Part shown: positions 28,262 to 37,235 of the stretch, piece after piece
Layout: each line of letters opens with the position of its first letter
How positions within the stretch are numbered: the first letter of the stretch is position 1
Assembly: GCA_000332255.1 (NCBI GenBank)
Contig: KB235926.1
Span: 4,440,537 to 4,504,536 of the forward strand
DNA from: a cyanobacterium PCC 7702
GTDB lineage: Bacteria > Cyanobacteriota > Cyanobacteriia > Cyanobacteriales > Nostocaceae
DNA: 64,000 nt
Direction of reading: 5' to 3'
Position numbers and translations under genes: made by a program
The notes under the pieces: generated by a model
What the model was told of the DNA's origin: nothing
Seen by the model: the letters and a program-made list of their open reading frames with translations, nothing else
Database searches by the model: none

Positions 28262-30166
28262 ATGGCTAAGCACCGTCAATCATCCTTTCGCCAGATCTTG
28301 GTATCAAAGATTTTACTACTATCAGTTCCAATTTTATTAATCGGGGAGATAGTAGCCTACCAAAAAGCACGCTATAGCTTATTAGAAACTGCCCGTCAAA
28401 ATTTAACAGCAAGCGCTATCCTCAAAGGAGAAAAAATTGTAGAGGCGATCGCGGCCTTAAAAAATAATTTATTCAGCGCCAGTCAAACACAAGTCATGCA
28501 ATCGGGGAAACCTGGACAGATCCAACGTTTTTTGCACCAACTAGCCCAACAGCAACCCCGACAAATCGAGTGCATCCAGCTAACCAACCCCCAAAGCAAT
28601 GCAATTGTAGCCACAACTTGCGGTTACAAACCAATTAGTCAAGAACAATCTTCTTTGTTTACGCACGGATTTGCTGTCGAGCCTGTAGTGCCAATTATTA
28701 CAGACGCAACCCAAAAAACAAATCAGCTCAATCAACTCAAAATATTATTGTCGACCCCCGTTTATGACAGTGCTGGTCAATGGCGCTATACCCTCAGTTT
28801 TCGGTCAATCCTCTTCCAAGAAGAAATTAACAACAAACCTGGTTTGCTTGCAGGATTGACAGCGGTGATTGACGAAGAAGGCAAAATCTTAGCACACCCT
28901 ATTGCTAGTTACATCGGAACCAATATCGCCGAACACCTAGATGATGCTCGATTAAAAGATATAGTTAAAAACGCGATCGCAGGACAACAAAATTTCTTGC
29001 ATTTATTTTTGAAAAATAACGGCAAAGAATTACTGGCTGGCTATACTGCCATTGATAGCCCCAAACTAGAAGCAGGACAACAAAAATGGCTAATTTTGGC
29101 AATAGCCAGTCTCGATGATGCTTTGTACGGACTAGGACAAATCAAACTCATCCTTTTTACCTTGACAATCGGCTTAATTAGTGCCACTTTATTGGCATCA
29201 TTGTATTTAGCTCGGTGTTTGGCACTTCCCGTGGAAGAATTGCGAGACTATGCTTTGAATCTCCACACCCTCCACGCTTCCACAGCAGTGAAGTCTCACT
29301 TCCAAATCCGGGAATTTAATCAATTAGCACAAGCATTAGACCAAATGGTAGAAAGACTGAAAGCTTGGGCCGAAGAAGTAGAAAATTCTTGGCAAGAAGC
29401 TAAAATTGCCAATCAAACTAAAAGTCAATTCTTGGCAGCCACTTCCCATGAATTAAGAAATCCATTAAATATTATTATTAATTGCATCCGCCTAGTTCTA
29501 GATGATTTGTGCGATAATCGCCAAGAAGAAATAGAATTTCTCAAGCGCGCTGATGAATCAGCAATTCACTTGCTCGGTATCATTAATGATTTGCTCGATA
29601 TCTCCAAAATAGAAGCAGGAAAGCTTTCAGTTATATTACAACCTACCGATCTCCAACAAGTACTCAAAGAAGTTATTAACTTGCAATCGGTAAATATCCA
29701 ACAAAAAGGTTTGCAGTTAAATCTTGCCCAGCAAATGAGTGGACCTATCCTAGTCAATGCCGATCCGGCAAAGCTCAAGCAGGTACTGTTGAATGTCATA
29801 GGTAATGCTATTAAGTTTACCGAACAGGGAAGCATCACCATCACAACTAAAGTCGAAAAAATTAACGCTCAACCTCAAGCAGTTATCATTGTTCAAGATA
29901 CAGGTATAGGCATAGAACCATCCCAGCAACAAAATTTATTTCGCCCCTTTGTCATGGTAGATAACGTTACTACCCGCAAGTTCGGGGGTACGGGACTAGG
30001 ACTGGCTATCTCCCGGAACTTGATGGAATTAATGGAAGGTAGCATTACTTTGGAAAGTGCAGGTCTCAATCAAGGTACCACGGTTCAGATTGCCCTACCT
30101 ATCCTAGATAAGTCCTTTTTAACTTCTGAGCAAAAAACAGAGCAGTTAACATCCTCTCCCTGCTAA
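28262..30166 (+). CDS. Membrane sensor histidine kinase
   Basis: About 634 residues from ATG 28262; TTG 28190 and GTG 28250 are alternatives. Two transmembrane spans (about 12-32 and 295-322) enclose a 260-residue extracytoplasmic sensor with two Cys near LTNPQSNAIVATTC, probably a double-Cache fold. Then a HAMP-like linker, a HisKA domain with phosphoacceptor His in SHELRNPL, and a HATPase domain with N, G1 (VQDTGIGI) and G2 (GGTGLGLAIS) boxes. No cognate regulator gene adjoins it; the convergent neighbour carries its own receiver. The signal sensed is unknown. Confidence 0.88.
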   Translation: MAKHRQSSFRQILVSKILLLSVPILLIGEIVAYQKARYSLLETARQNLTASAILKGEKIVEAIAALKNNLFSASQTQVMQSGKPGQIQRFLHQLAQQQPRQIECIQLTNPQSNAIVATTCGYKPISQEQSSLFTHGFAVEPVVPIITDATQKTNQLNQLKILLSTPVYDSAGQWRYTLSFRSILFQEEINNKPGLLAGLTAVIDEEGKILAHPIASYIGTNIAEHLDDARLKDIVKNAIAGQQNFLHLFLKNNGKELLAGYTAIDSPKLEAGQQKWLILAIASLDDALYGLGQIKLILFTLTIGLISATLLASLYLARCLALPVEELRDYALNLHTLHASTAVKSHFQIREFNQLAQALDQMVERLKAWAEEVENSWQEAKIANQTKSQFLAATSHELRNPLNIIINCIRLVLDDLCDNRQEEIEFLKRADESAIHLLGIINDLLDISKIEAGKLSVILQPTDLQQVLKEVINLQSVNIQQKGLQLNLAQQMSGPILVNADPAKLKQVLLNVIGNAIKFTEQGSITITTKVEKINAQPQAVIIVQDTGIGIEPSQQQNLFRPFVMVDNVTTRKFGGTGLGLAISRNLMELMEGSITLESAGLNQGTTVQIALPILDKSFLTSEQKTEQLTSSPC

Positions 30167-30183
30167 GAAAAAGCCGGATGTCT

Positions 30184-31377
30184 TTAAGCACCATTGGTGT
30201 GCATTAATTTCAATGGTAAAGTCACTGTCACTGTAGTGCCAACTCCCTCCTCGCTTTCTATCTGGATAGAACCTTGATGCAGCTCTACACACTTTTTTAC
30301 GATCGCAAGTCCCAATCCCGTACCCGGAACTTTACCCACATTACTACCGCGAAAGAAAGTTTCAAACAAATGTTTTTTATCTGCGCTTGGAATTCCCACC
30401 CCTTGGTCTTTAATTTGAAAAATAGCCACCCTACCCTGACAGTTTAAATCAAAGGAAATTGGCCTTTCCGCTGGCGAATATTTAATAGCATTAGAAAGTA
30501 AGTTTGTGAGGATATAACTGAGGAGCTCCTCATCCATTTCAACCTGATGACATTCTCCGGAATATGTAAAATTGATAGTATAATTCTTGCCTTCACTAAA
30601 TCTTAGACTTTCTATAATTTGTTCGCAAAAGTTTATTAAATTCAAAGCCACAGGCTGATATTTAAATTGACCTATTTCACTTTGGCTGATAAACAAAACT
30701 TCATCTAAAAGTTTCAGCATTTGTTTGAGAGCTTTTTCTGTCCGCTTTAAAAATAAATCTCTACATGCTTCCGGTAGTTTCTCTTTCAATTGAAGTAACT
30801 CTATGAATGTGCAAAAAGTACTTAAAGGATTGCGAAATTCGTGGGAGAGCATGGCGACAAAACTTGTTTTCAGTCTGTTCAATTCCTGTTCCTTTAAAAG
30901 TGCTTCCCGAGTCAGTTGTTCGCTTTCTCGCAATTTTTTGATAATTTCTGCCCGCTCTATAGCATAACGGATAGCACGGGGTAAACTGTGAATTTTTATT
31001 TCATCTTTGATCAGATAATCTTGCGCGCCTTGTGCGAGTGCTTGCAGTGCAATTTTCTCATCATTGAGTCCCGTTAACACTACCACTGGAATATCTGGAA
31101 CTGCTATGCGAAATTCTTCTAAGGTATCTAGTCCCATAGAATCAGGTAGGCTTAGATCTAATAGAACTACATCAATTTGGGACAAGTTCAATTTTGATAA
31201 AGAAGAATTTTCCGCTGTCCTGGCGCACCTTGTGCAAATATCAATTGCCTCACTTAATTGCTCTACATGTATGATTTGCCATTGTTGCTGATTAGCACGA
31301 GTAAATAATCTTTGCAATAATTCAGCATCAAAAGGATTATCTTCTACCAAAAGTACATTAATTTTTATCTTTTCCAT
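30184..31377 (-). CDS. Receiver-histidine kinase hybrid
   Basis: About 397 residues from ATG 31377. An N-terminal receiver domain (NVLLVEDN; phosphoacceptor Asp in VVLLDLSLPDS; switch Thr in VVLTG; Lys in YLIKDE) is followed by a coiled linker, then HisKA (SHEFRNPL) and HATPase (IKDQGVGI; GTGLGLAIVKK). No membrane span, so it is cytoplasmic. A receiver before the kinase is typical of cyanobacterial phosphorelay intermediates. It converges on the membrane kinase gene with a 17-bp gap. An 11-bp direct repeat lies upstream. Confidence 0.9.
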   Translation of the reverse strand: MEKIKINVLLVEDNPFDAELLQRLFTRANQQQWQIIHVEQLSEAIDICTRCARTAENSSLSKLNLSQIDVVLLDLSLPDSMGLDTLEEFRIAVPDIPVVVLTGLNDEKIALQALAQGAQDYLIKDEIKIHSLPRAIRYAIERAEIIKKLRESEQLTREALLKEQELNRLKTSFVAMLSHEFRNPLSTFCTFIELLQLKEKLPEACRDLFLKRTEKALKQMLKLLDEVLFISQSEIGQFKYQPVALNLINFCEQIIESLRFSEGKNYTINFTYSGECHQVEMDEELLSYILTNLLSNAIKYSPAERPISFDLNCQGRVAIFQIKDQGVGIPSADKKHLFETFFRGSNVGKVPGTGLGLAIVKKCVELHQGSIQIESEEGVGTTVTVTLPLKLMHTNGA

Positions 31378-31725
31378 AGAAAAGAATTCTTTCAAATCTA
31401 TAAGGCGTTCCTAATTTTGGCAAAAAAGTTTAGAATTTTTACTTTTTGTGAACAGATTGTGAACAGAAATTGTTACTAAATGCTTGGGTAGTTTGAACGT
31501 TAAAACTGCTGCGAGCGGCTATAGAACCTTGAGCTTACTGTAGATCTTTGAGATTTGCGGAAAATCTATCTACCGGCAGGATGTTTTAACTCCACATTTC
31601 CACCCAACTATTTGCATATTTCCACACCCTTTCCCAGCAGCAAAAGTATTTTCTTAACAGTCAAATTTTGGAAGTATTTAGATTGATATGGAAAGCGATC
31701 GCTCTTTTTTTTGGATTTTCTGCTT
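31378..31725. other. Intergenic with direct repeat, no gene seen
   Basis: Lies between the start of the hybrid kinase gene and the 3' end of the photolyase-like gene. Apart from the repeat at 31446-31467 it shows AT-rich sequence, one CCGGCAGG-containing stretch and no coding frame. Confidence 0.45.
31446..31467. promoter_or_regulatory. Tandem 11-bp direct repeat, candidate response-regulator site
   Basis: TTGTGAACAGA occurs twice with no gap, about 70 bp upstream of the hybrid kinase start. An 11-bp period places both units on the same helix face, the arrangement bound by OmpR/PhoB-family dimers. The regulator is not identified. Confidence 0.4.
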
Positions 31726-32577
31726 CTAACGGTGCTTTTTCCCTTTTTGCCAGCTTTGACTGTTAGGTTTTCGAGTAAATCTTTTTTTGGGAAAAAGTCG
31801 CTGTTCTAATTCCTCGTAGCTACCTTCAAAGTCGCAATTACCATACAAGGGACATTCACGACAATAAACACCTCCACTGTAGCGTTCCAAATTTTCCCGG
31901 TTGAAGTAATATGGCTTGTGACTGAAAGTGCTAGCTACCCATTGCCATGAAAGATGATTGCTGGCTGGATCGCCATCCAAAAGATGTTGGAGAAACCATT
32001 TCGCTCCAGCTTGCCAGCAAATGTGCCGCCAATGAACAATATAAGCTGCCAGCCACATGCGTGCGTGGTTGTGGAGATAGCCTGTTTGTGTTAGCTGTTG
32101 AACAAAACTGTCAATACAAACTCTTCCTGTTCTACCCTGCTTGATTTCGTCAGGTAATTCCGGTCCATAGTCACTAGCTGTATAACCTGTTTTGTATTCT
32201 TCCCGATCTTGCCAAATATCATTTCCTAATTTAGCGTACAGTCTTTGCCAATAATCCCGCCAAGCTAGCTCGTTAATTAATTTCGTAGCATCTTCTCGCT
32301 TTTGTACCCGAGTAAGAACATATTCTCGGACTTCACGCAAACTCAAAACGCCGTAGCGAATGTAAGGAGAAAGTCGCGTCACAGCACCTGTTAAAAAGTT
32401 ACGTGTTGTAGCGTATTTGGCTGGATCTATTTTTTGCAACGCTTTGAGAGCAGCTTGGCGCCCACCTACAATTTCGCTGATGTGGGAATCACGTTTGGCT
32501 GCTTGGGGAAATTGTTCGCGCACATAAGCTATTAACTCCTCGCGATGGGAGAATTCTCGTCGCATGTTTTCGATCAT
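31726..32577 (-). CDS. Photolyase/cryptochrome-like protein, FAD domain only
   Basis: 283 residues, about 180 fewer than a photolyase. It corresponds to the C-terminal helical FAD-binding domain: GAVTRLSPYIRYGVLSLREV, NELAWRDYWQRLY, GYLHNHARMWLAAYIVHW and GDPASNHLSWQWVASTFS, the last being the FAD-contact motif. The N-terminal alpha/beta domain that binds the antenna chromophore is missing, and the first residues do not look truncated. The tail carries CRECPLYGNC, three cysteines that could bind a metal, and is very basic at its end (KKRFTRKP...KKHR). It may be a light- or redox-sensing flavoprotein or a minimal photolyase. A solitary gene. Confidence 0.85.
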   Translation of the reverse strand: MIENMRREFSHREELIAYVREQFPQAAKRDSHISEIVGGRQAALKALQKIDPAKYATTRNFLTGAVTRLSPYIRYGVLSLREVREYVLTRVQKREDATKLINELAWRDYWQRLYAKLGNDIWQDREEYKTGYTASDYGPELPDEIKQGRTGRVCIDSFVQQLTQTGYLHNHARMWLAAYIVHWRHICWQAGAKWFLQHLLDGDPASNHLSWQWVASTFSHKPYYFNRENLERYSGGVYCRECPLYGNCDFEGSYEELEQRLFPKKRFTRKPNSQSWQKGKKHR

Positions 32578-32775
32578 GTTGCACCCGCAGGGAAGTTAGA
32601 CAAGCTGTTAAATTCAGCTCGGCTTGCTCATTTTAGCAATTGTTGCTACCAAATCTGCACTCAAAGTTGCTCGCTGTTGGAAGTCTTGTGCTTGCTGCGA
32701 GCAACAGATGACTGCGGCCGCGGCTACATGCCTTCCTAATTCTGTAGAATATCACCAGCTGGTGTCTAAAAAGTA

Positions 32776-33443
32776 TTACATAGCTTGGGCAATTAAAACG
32801 GGCCTGTTTTTATATTTTGCTTCTAACTGCTTTTTTGGCTGCACGTTCCAACTAACTTTGTAGTCTTTTTCTACTTGTGTCGTCACAAAGGGACGTACTA
32901 CACCGATTACTGCTACTTTCTGATCTTTGTTAATAGGTACTTTCGGCGATGTCTTCAATAAAATCACTAAATCTTCACTGCTAAATGATTGATTTTCTCT
33001 CAAGGAAAATAAAACTGGACTTCGAATATTTTATACTTTACCTATTACTGGTATTGTTTTACCAGAAAATTTACTAGTATTAGCGGCTACTTCGGCAAGT
33101 CCGGGAGCCAGGGTAATAGTGCGACCAATAATTGCAGGTTTATTAATATACTTTCTATAAAATTCATCCAGCAAATTAATATGAAATTCCTGTTCAATTT
33201 TGCTCATCTCTAGATGGCGTAGACGCGCGCTCGCGCGGCTTATCGTAGAGAACTTCACCTGTAATCTGAACTGCTACATCTGAATCGGTTGGTAAATCAA
33301 AAGCTTGACTAGAGACATTTACAACTACAATCAGCTTCCTGTTAAATAATTGGCGATCGCTGATAGTAAAAGAGTTTAAACCAATTGTTTTTAGAGGTCT
33401 ACTTGTTATCGTTACACTTTTTCCTTGGTAATTAAATCTTTAA
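32776..33443 (-). pseudogene. Decayed gene for a secreted/exported-type cyanobacterial protein
   Basis: On the minus strand three pieces line up as one protein with repeated domains: an upstream piece (about 33443-33246) reading YQGKSVTITSRPLK...VQITGEVL, a middle piece (33213-33034) ending TIPVIGKV, and a last piece (33030-32776) reading NIRSPVLFSLRENQ...GVVRPFVTTQVEKDY. The first and middle pieces are in different frames, separated by a CG-rich palindrome (33214-33245). The middle and last pieces are in the same frame, split by a TAA at 33031-33033. The 5' end has no start codon. The intact family is one I recall as a conserved cyanobacterial protein of unknown function; the recurring GEVRPFV-type segments support it. 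Confidence 0.7.
33214..33245. repeat. CG-rich palindromic element inside a pseudogene
   Basis: GGCGTAGACGCGCGC followed by TCGCGCGGCTTATCG stands out in AT-rich surroundings and resembles short hairpin repeats found across filamentous cyanobacterial genomes. It coincides with the frame change in the pseudogene. Confidence 0.6.
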
Positions 33444-33751
33444 CATTTTTCGAGTATTCCCAAACGTATTTTTAGCAAACAACAGTTTGGTAATGAGAAA
33501 AAATTTTTGCCAATACTATTGTTTTATTATATCAAATAATTCTGGAAAATACCTCAACAAAACGCAGTTAATTCTTGGAAAAGACTGGAAAAGCAAAATT
33601 AAAGTAGCAAATCCTTGCTTTTGTAGCTAAAAAACGCCAAACGGCGGAATTATCTTGCGTTAAGGAACTTTGCGAACTATTTCATAGATGAATCTCTGGA
33701 TCGAGTTCGTTATAGCATTTACCTAGGAGTTATTAGCATGGGAGAATTATT
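33444..33751. other. Intergenic, no gene seen
   Basis: AT-rich region between the pseudogene remnant and the small gene at 33752. It should contain that gene's promoter; nothing else was recognised. Confidence 0.4.
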
Positions 33752-34003
33752 ATGTTCCTAATGCACAAGCCTACGGGAGATTTAATCGAAATTTTGAGCT
33801 TAGACCAACTTTTTAATCCCTGTGTAACAGAAGTAACGGGAGTAGACCACTTTGGCGAAGAGATGCAAGAACCAGAATCTTATCAAAAAACAGAATTGGC
33901 GTTTCCTTCCGGTGAAAGTCTACCGCGTTGTTGGTTAGATGCTCACTATCGCGACGCACAACACTCCAGTCCTCAAAAACAGCTCAGTCATAGCAATGGC
34001 TGA
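33752..34003 (+). CDS. Small conserved-type cyanobacterial protein
   Basis: 83 residues with GGGAG seven bases before the ATG. Soluble and acidic. Segments LIEILSLDQLFNPCVTEVTG, HFGEEMQEPE and FPSGESLPRCWLDAHYRD resemble a short protein I recall as widespread in cyanobacteria and without assigned function. No membrane segment. It stands alone between a pseudogene and a CadD-like gene on the other strand. Confidence 0.65.
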   Translation: MFLMHKPTGDLIEILSLDQLFNPCVTEVTGVDHFGEEMQEPESYQKTELAFPSGESLPRCWLDAHYRDAQHSSPQKQLSHSNG

Positions 34004-34224
34004 TGTTTTCTTCTCAAGCAAGTTAGTAATCTGACTGCAAGTAACGATACTTTCTGTAACTGTAATAAAACTTTAAGATTGTTTGGATATTACTGTTGGC
34101 TTTTATTCCCAGCGCGATCGCTAAGGCGACAAATGCAACCCCACTGCATCTGTCGCTATCTGTACAACTATCACCAGAAGACCTATAGGTTCATCAGTTT
34201 GTCTGCACAAAGTTCTGGCTCCTT

Positions 34225-34896
34225 CTAGTGGAAAAGTACAGCAAGAGCAGGTACAAGTTGATAGCTTCCACTTTTAATCAAAATAGAGCATCCCAAGTAG
34301 ATTAATACGAACGGAAAAATCTTTCGACCATAGCGAGCTAGAAGTGGAGCCATCAGGGGATTGCGAGTCATGTGATACGAAAGAAAGCACCATACTCCCA
34401 CAGTTGCATAGCAAATCAATAAAATGACTCCCAAACTAGGAAGATTGCTGCTTGCAAACAACGGTACGTAGATTCCGATGTTGTTTCCTCCATTGGCAAT
34501 GGTTACCGCAGAAACACGGTAAGTTTGAGGATCGCGCAAAGTAGCCCATATTGATTTTTGATGCCGGCGAGATTTACTTCCAGAGGGTAAGTTAATCGAC
34601 ACATCTTGGATTACCTCTTCCTGTTGTTGATTCATAAGATTGCTAATACCAATAGCAATAGGAAGAAAACCTAGCAATCCAATCCAGGCTTCTGGAAGAA
34701 CTAAACCACCGAAAAAACCAGGAAGACTAGCAAGAACTAACACGGTGAATCCAACAAATTCACCCAGAACAACATGCCGAGGACGAAAAACATGATTGAC
34801 TTTTCCGAAGAAGGCTGTCAAATATACGTTGTCGTCAAAGGTGGTTGCGAAAGCAGCAGAGATACCAATAATTACTGTACTAATTAGCCAACTCAT
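34225..34896 (-). CDS. CadD-like cadmium/cation resistance transporter
   Basis: 223 residues, six predicted spans. The N-terminal ATTFDDNVYLTAFF and the later VTIANGGNNIGIYVPLFA are the two hallmark segments of the CadD family, each carrying paired acidic/polar residues in the membrane (the second normally reads ANGxDN; here Asp is replaced by Asn). A basic loop (SKSRRHQK) divides the two halves. Family members export or sequester cadmium and related cations. A broken paralog lies 344 bp further on the same strand. Confidence 0.8.
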   Translation of the reverse strand: MSWLISTVIIGISAAFATTFDDNVYLTAFFGKVNHVFRPRHVVLGEFVGFTVLVLASLPGFFGGLVLPEAWIGLLGFLPIAIGISNLMNQQQEEVIQDVSINLPSGSKSRRHQKSIWATLRDPQTYRVSAVTIANGGNNIGIYVPLFASSNLPSLGVILLICYATVGVWCFLSYHMTRNPLMAPLLARYGRKIFPFVLIYLGCSILIKSGSYQLVPALAVLFH

Positions 34897-35240
34897 GATT
34901 TTTACTCACAATAATTAAATGCTTTTTGATGTGAAAGCAGTTTTGGAAATGACAAGACTATTTTCCTTAGTGTTAGTTTGCAGATATCGCTAACAACTGT
35001 AAAAAATGTTAGGATTTGAATGATTCTAATCTTATGATTTGCAACTCAATCAAAGCAAATCTTCTTTTTTTTCTAAACGATAAATAAAATTTATTAAATT
35101 TTCAAAAAATAATCAGGGAGGAAGCCTGGGGAGGTTGATTACACAATAATTTTTAGTTTTTAAATTAATCAATAAAAATTATTAAACCCGCTACGAAACT
35201 GCTAGTTTAATTTTGTGGAATTGCCCCAAGTATCTCTTAC
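34897..35240. other. Intergenic, no gene seen
   Basis: AT-rich stretch between the intact CadD-like gene and its broken paralog. Probably holds the promoter of the intact gene (minus strand). Confidence 0.4.
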
Positions 35241-35902
35241 CTACATCACTAGACAAAAACGAATAATTGCTGCAGTCAGTACAACTAAACCGCGGTTTTC
35301 TAAAGTGTGGCTATCAAGTAAAATAAAAATTCCCAATCCTATCAAAACAAAAGGAACCAAATAACTGGCGTAGTGAGTCAAAAGTTTCGCAAGGACCGGA
35401 ACTTGAGTAAATCGATAAGTAGCATAGCACCAGACTGCAACTAAACAATAAAAGACCACCAAAATGATTGTCAAATCTTCCCACTTACTGCTAGCAAACA
35501 ACGGTACGTATACACTGAGGTTATCACTACCATTAGCAATAGTCACGGTAGTAACCCCCTAAGCTTGCGGCGAAAACAAGCTAGTCAAGTAGGTATTTTG
35601 AGACTGTTCCGGTTGCAACGAGATTTCCTCCTCATCAGTTTCTGGATTCAGCAAGCGATTAATGTCAATAGCAATCGGAACCGTACCCAAAAGTCCAATC
35701 CAAGGTTCTGGAAAAAGCCTACCACTAAAAAAACTAGGCAAACTAACAAGCACAAGCACCGTAAAGTCAAGATACTGTCCTGCAATAACATGAAGTTTGC
35801 ATTCACCCGGGAGAAAAATAACAGCAAAACTATAATGTCATCTAGATTAGTAGCAGCAAAAGAAGCAAATGCATTGGAAACCGCAACGATGAAATCATTC
35901 AT
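35241..35902 (-). pseudogene. Broken CadD-like transporter paralog
   Basis: Three pieces match the intact neighbour in order. The first (35902 to about 35795) begins MNDFIVAVSNAFASFAATNLDDIIVLLLFF. The second, in another frame, covers LVLVSLPSFFSGRLFPEPWIGLLG through SPQA. The third, in the same frame as the second, starts GVTTVTIANGSDNLSVYVPLFA. The second and third are separated only by a TAG at 35559-35561, where the intact copy has Tyr in PQTYRVS. So there is one frameshift near 35790-35800 and one nonsense change. The copy retains the ANGSDN motif in canonical form. Confidence 0.8.
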
Positions 35903-35907
35903 TTTCG

Positions 35908-36339
35908 TTATTTGTCTTTCAAAAGTGTAGAAGTTAATTCCGAACGAGATTCTACTCTGACTTGCTCGGGATTTTTCTGAGCAGCTTTGACAATTTCATC
36001 TAACTCTAATTGAAATAGTCTGGTATTATCACCACCTGCTGGAATCCAAGGCATTCTACCATCCCATTTCGCGATCGCCTGTCGTTGTAAAATTGCTGGT
36101 GTCAGCGATTTCACAATCAATTCGTGCGCTTTAGCTTCTCCTTTTGCTAAATTAACTTTTGCTTTAGCTTGATTTTTTGCCTTTATAGCTAGAAATCCTG
36201 CACGTTTAGCTTCTTGTTCGGCAATTTGTTTGGCTTCTACTGCTTTATTAAATTGGTCTGTAAACTGGATATTTACTAAAGAAATATCATCTATTTCCAA
36301 ATCGTAAGCTGCTAACCTTTCGGTTAGAGTTCGATCCAC
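35908..36339 (-). pseudogene. C-terminal remnant of a prohibitin (SPFH) protein
   Basis: 143 residues matching the second half of prohibitin-type SPFH proteins: TERLAAYDLEIDDISLVNIQFT, EAKQIAEQEAKRAGFLAIKA, KGEAKAHELIVKSLTPAILQ, AIAKWDGRMPWIP. Full proteins are nearly twice as long; the membrane anchor and most of the SPFH domain are missing. The frame opens with a GTG inside the end of the TerC gene (16-bp overlap), so the upstream half was probably deleted when the two came together. The coding frame is clean to the stop, so a translated fragment is possible. Confidence 0.7.
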
Positions 36340-37085
36340 TTCGGTTTTACCTGTTTACGTGCAGTAATGATTTCTTCAGCCTGAACTTCATTTTGTACTC
36401 GCTTGGAAAACCCCCAGACAAACAGAACCGCAATCAAAGTTAGCATCATCCATTGAGGCGGGACGCAATCTGGTATTAATGCTTTAAACATTAATTTCGT
36501 ACCAACACCAAACACTGTTAAATAAGCAGCATCGAGTAAGTAGGGAAACTCTGTTAGCCAGCGTATAAATAAACCAGCCAAAAAACGCAGAGCGAGCATG
36601 CCAATAAGACAACCAGTTAAGACCAACCACGTCTGACTGGAGACTGCAACTGCAGCTGTGACACTGTCCAAAGAAAAAGCTAAATCGGTTAAAGCTATTA
36701 AAAGAATTACGCGCCCAAATTGACAGTTATTTTTCTGGGAATAATTAATGTTTTTTTCTTCGCTTGATCGTGGGTAAAAATAACTCCAAAAATGTTTGAG
36801 AGATAGCCATAAAAGATAAAGGGCACCCGCTAACTCAAACTGCCAAAATTGAATCACCCATGTGGCTGTAAAAAGTAAGAAAATTCTTAAGATAAAGGCA
36901 ATTATTAATCCCCAATTTAAAGCTTGGCGTTGTTGTTGTGGTTCTTCAACATCTTGGACTATTGCTGCTAAAGCAACGGCGTTATCAGCAGATAAAACAG
37001 TTTCTAATGCAACTAGTACTAGTAAAATTCCCAACGTGTTCCAAGAAAAGTTTGCATGTAAATGCGCGGTTATCTGTTCTAACAT
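36324..37085 (-). CDS. TerC-family integral membrane protein
   Basis: 253 residues, seven or more spans. The two TerC signatures are present: LETVLSADNAVALAAI in the first third and LTDLAFSLDSVTAAVAV in the middle, both with membrane aspartates thought to bind metal. TerC proteins act in tellurite/metal stress and in metal loading of exported enzymes, or manganese efflux. The C-terminal tail (QAEEIITARKQVKPKWIEL) overlaps the prohibitin remnant by 16 bp. TerC and SPFH proteins are often neighbours in stress systems, so the pair was probably functional once. Confidence 0.88.
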   Translation of the reverse strand: MLEQITAHLHANFSWNTLGILLVLVALETVLSADNAVALAAIVQDVEEPQQQRQALNWGLIIAFILRIFLLFTATWVIQFWQFELAGALYLLWLSLKHFWSYFYPRSSEEKNINYSQKNNCQFGRVILLIALTDLAFSLDSVTAAVAVSSQTWLVLTGCLIGMLALRFLAGLFIRWLTEFPYLLDAAYLTVFGVGTKLMFKALIPDCVPPQWMMLTLIAVLFVWGFSKRVQNEVQAEEIITARKQVKPKWIEL

Positions 37086-37235
37086 TCCGTTGCTCCAATA
37101 TCATGACTGTTTGCGATCAAAAAAGCTAGGGCCAAAATTTAAAAGATATGAAGTTTAGTTTCAGCCCTTTGGAAAGCGCGATCGCTCTTGATTGCAACTC
37201 AACATCTATCTAGTAGAAGCTGTGACAATCTCGGT

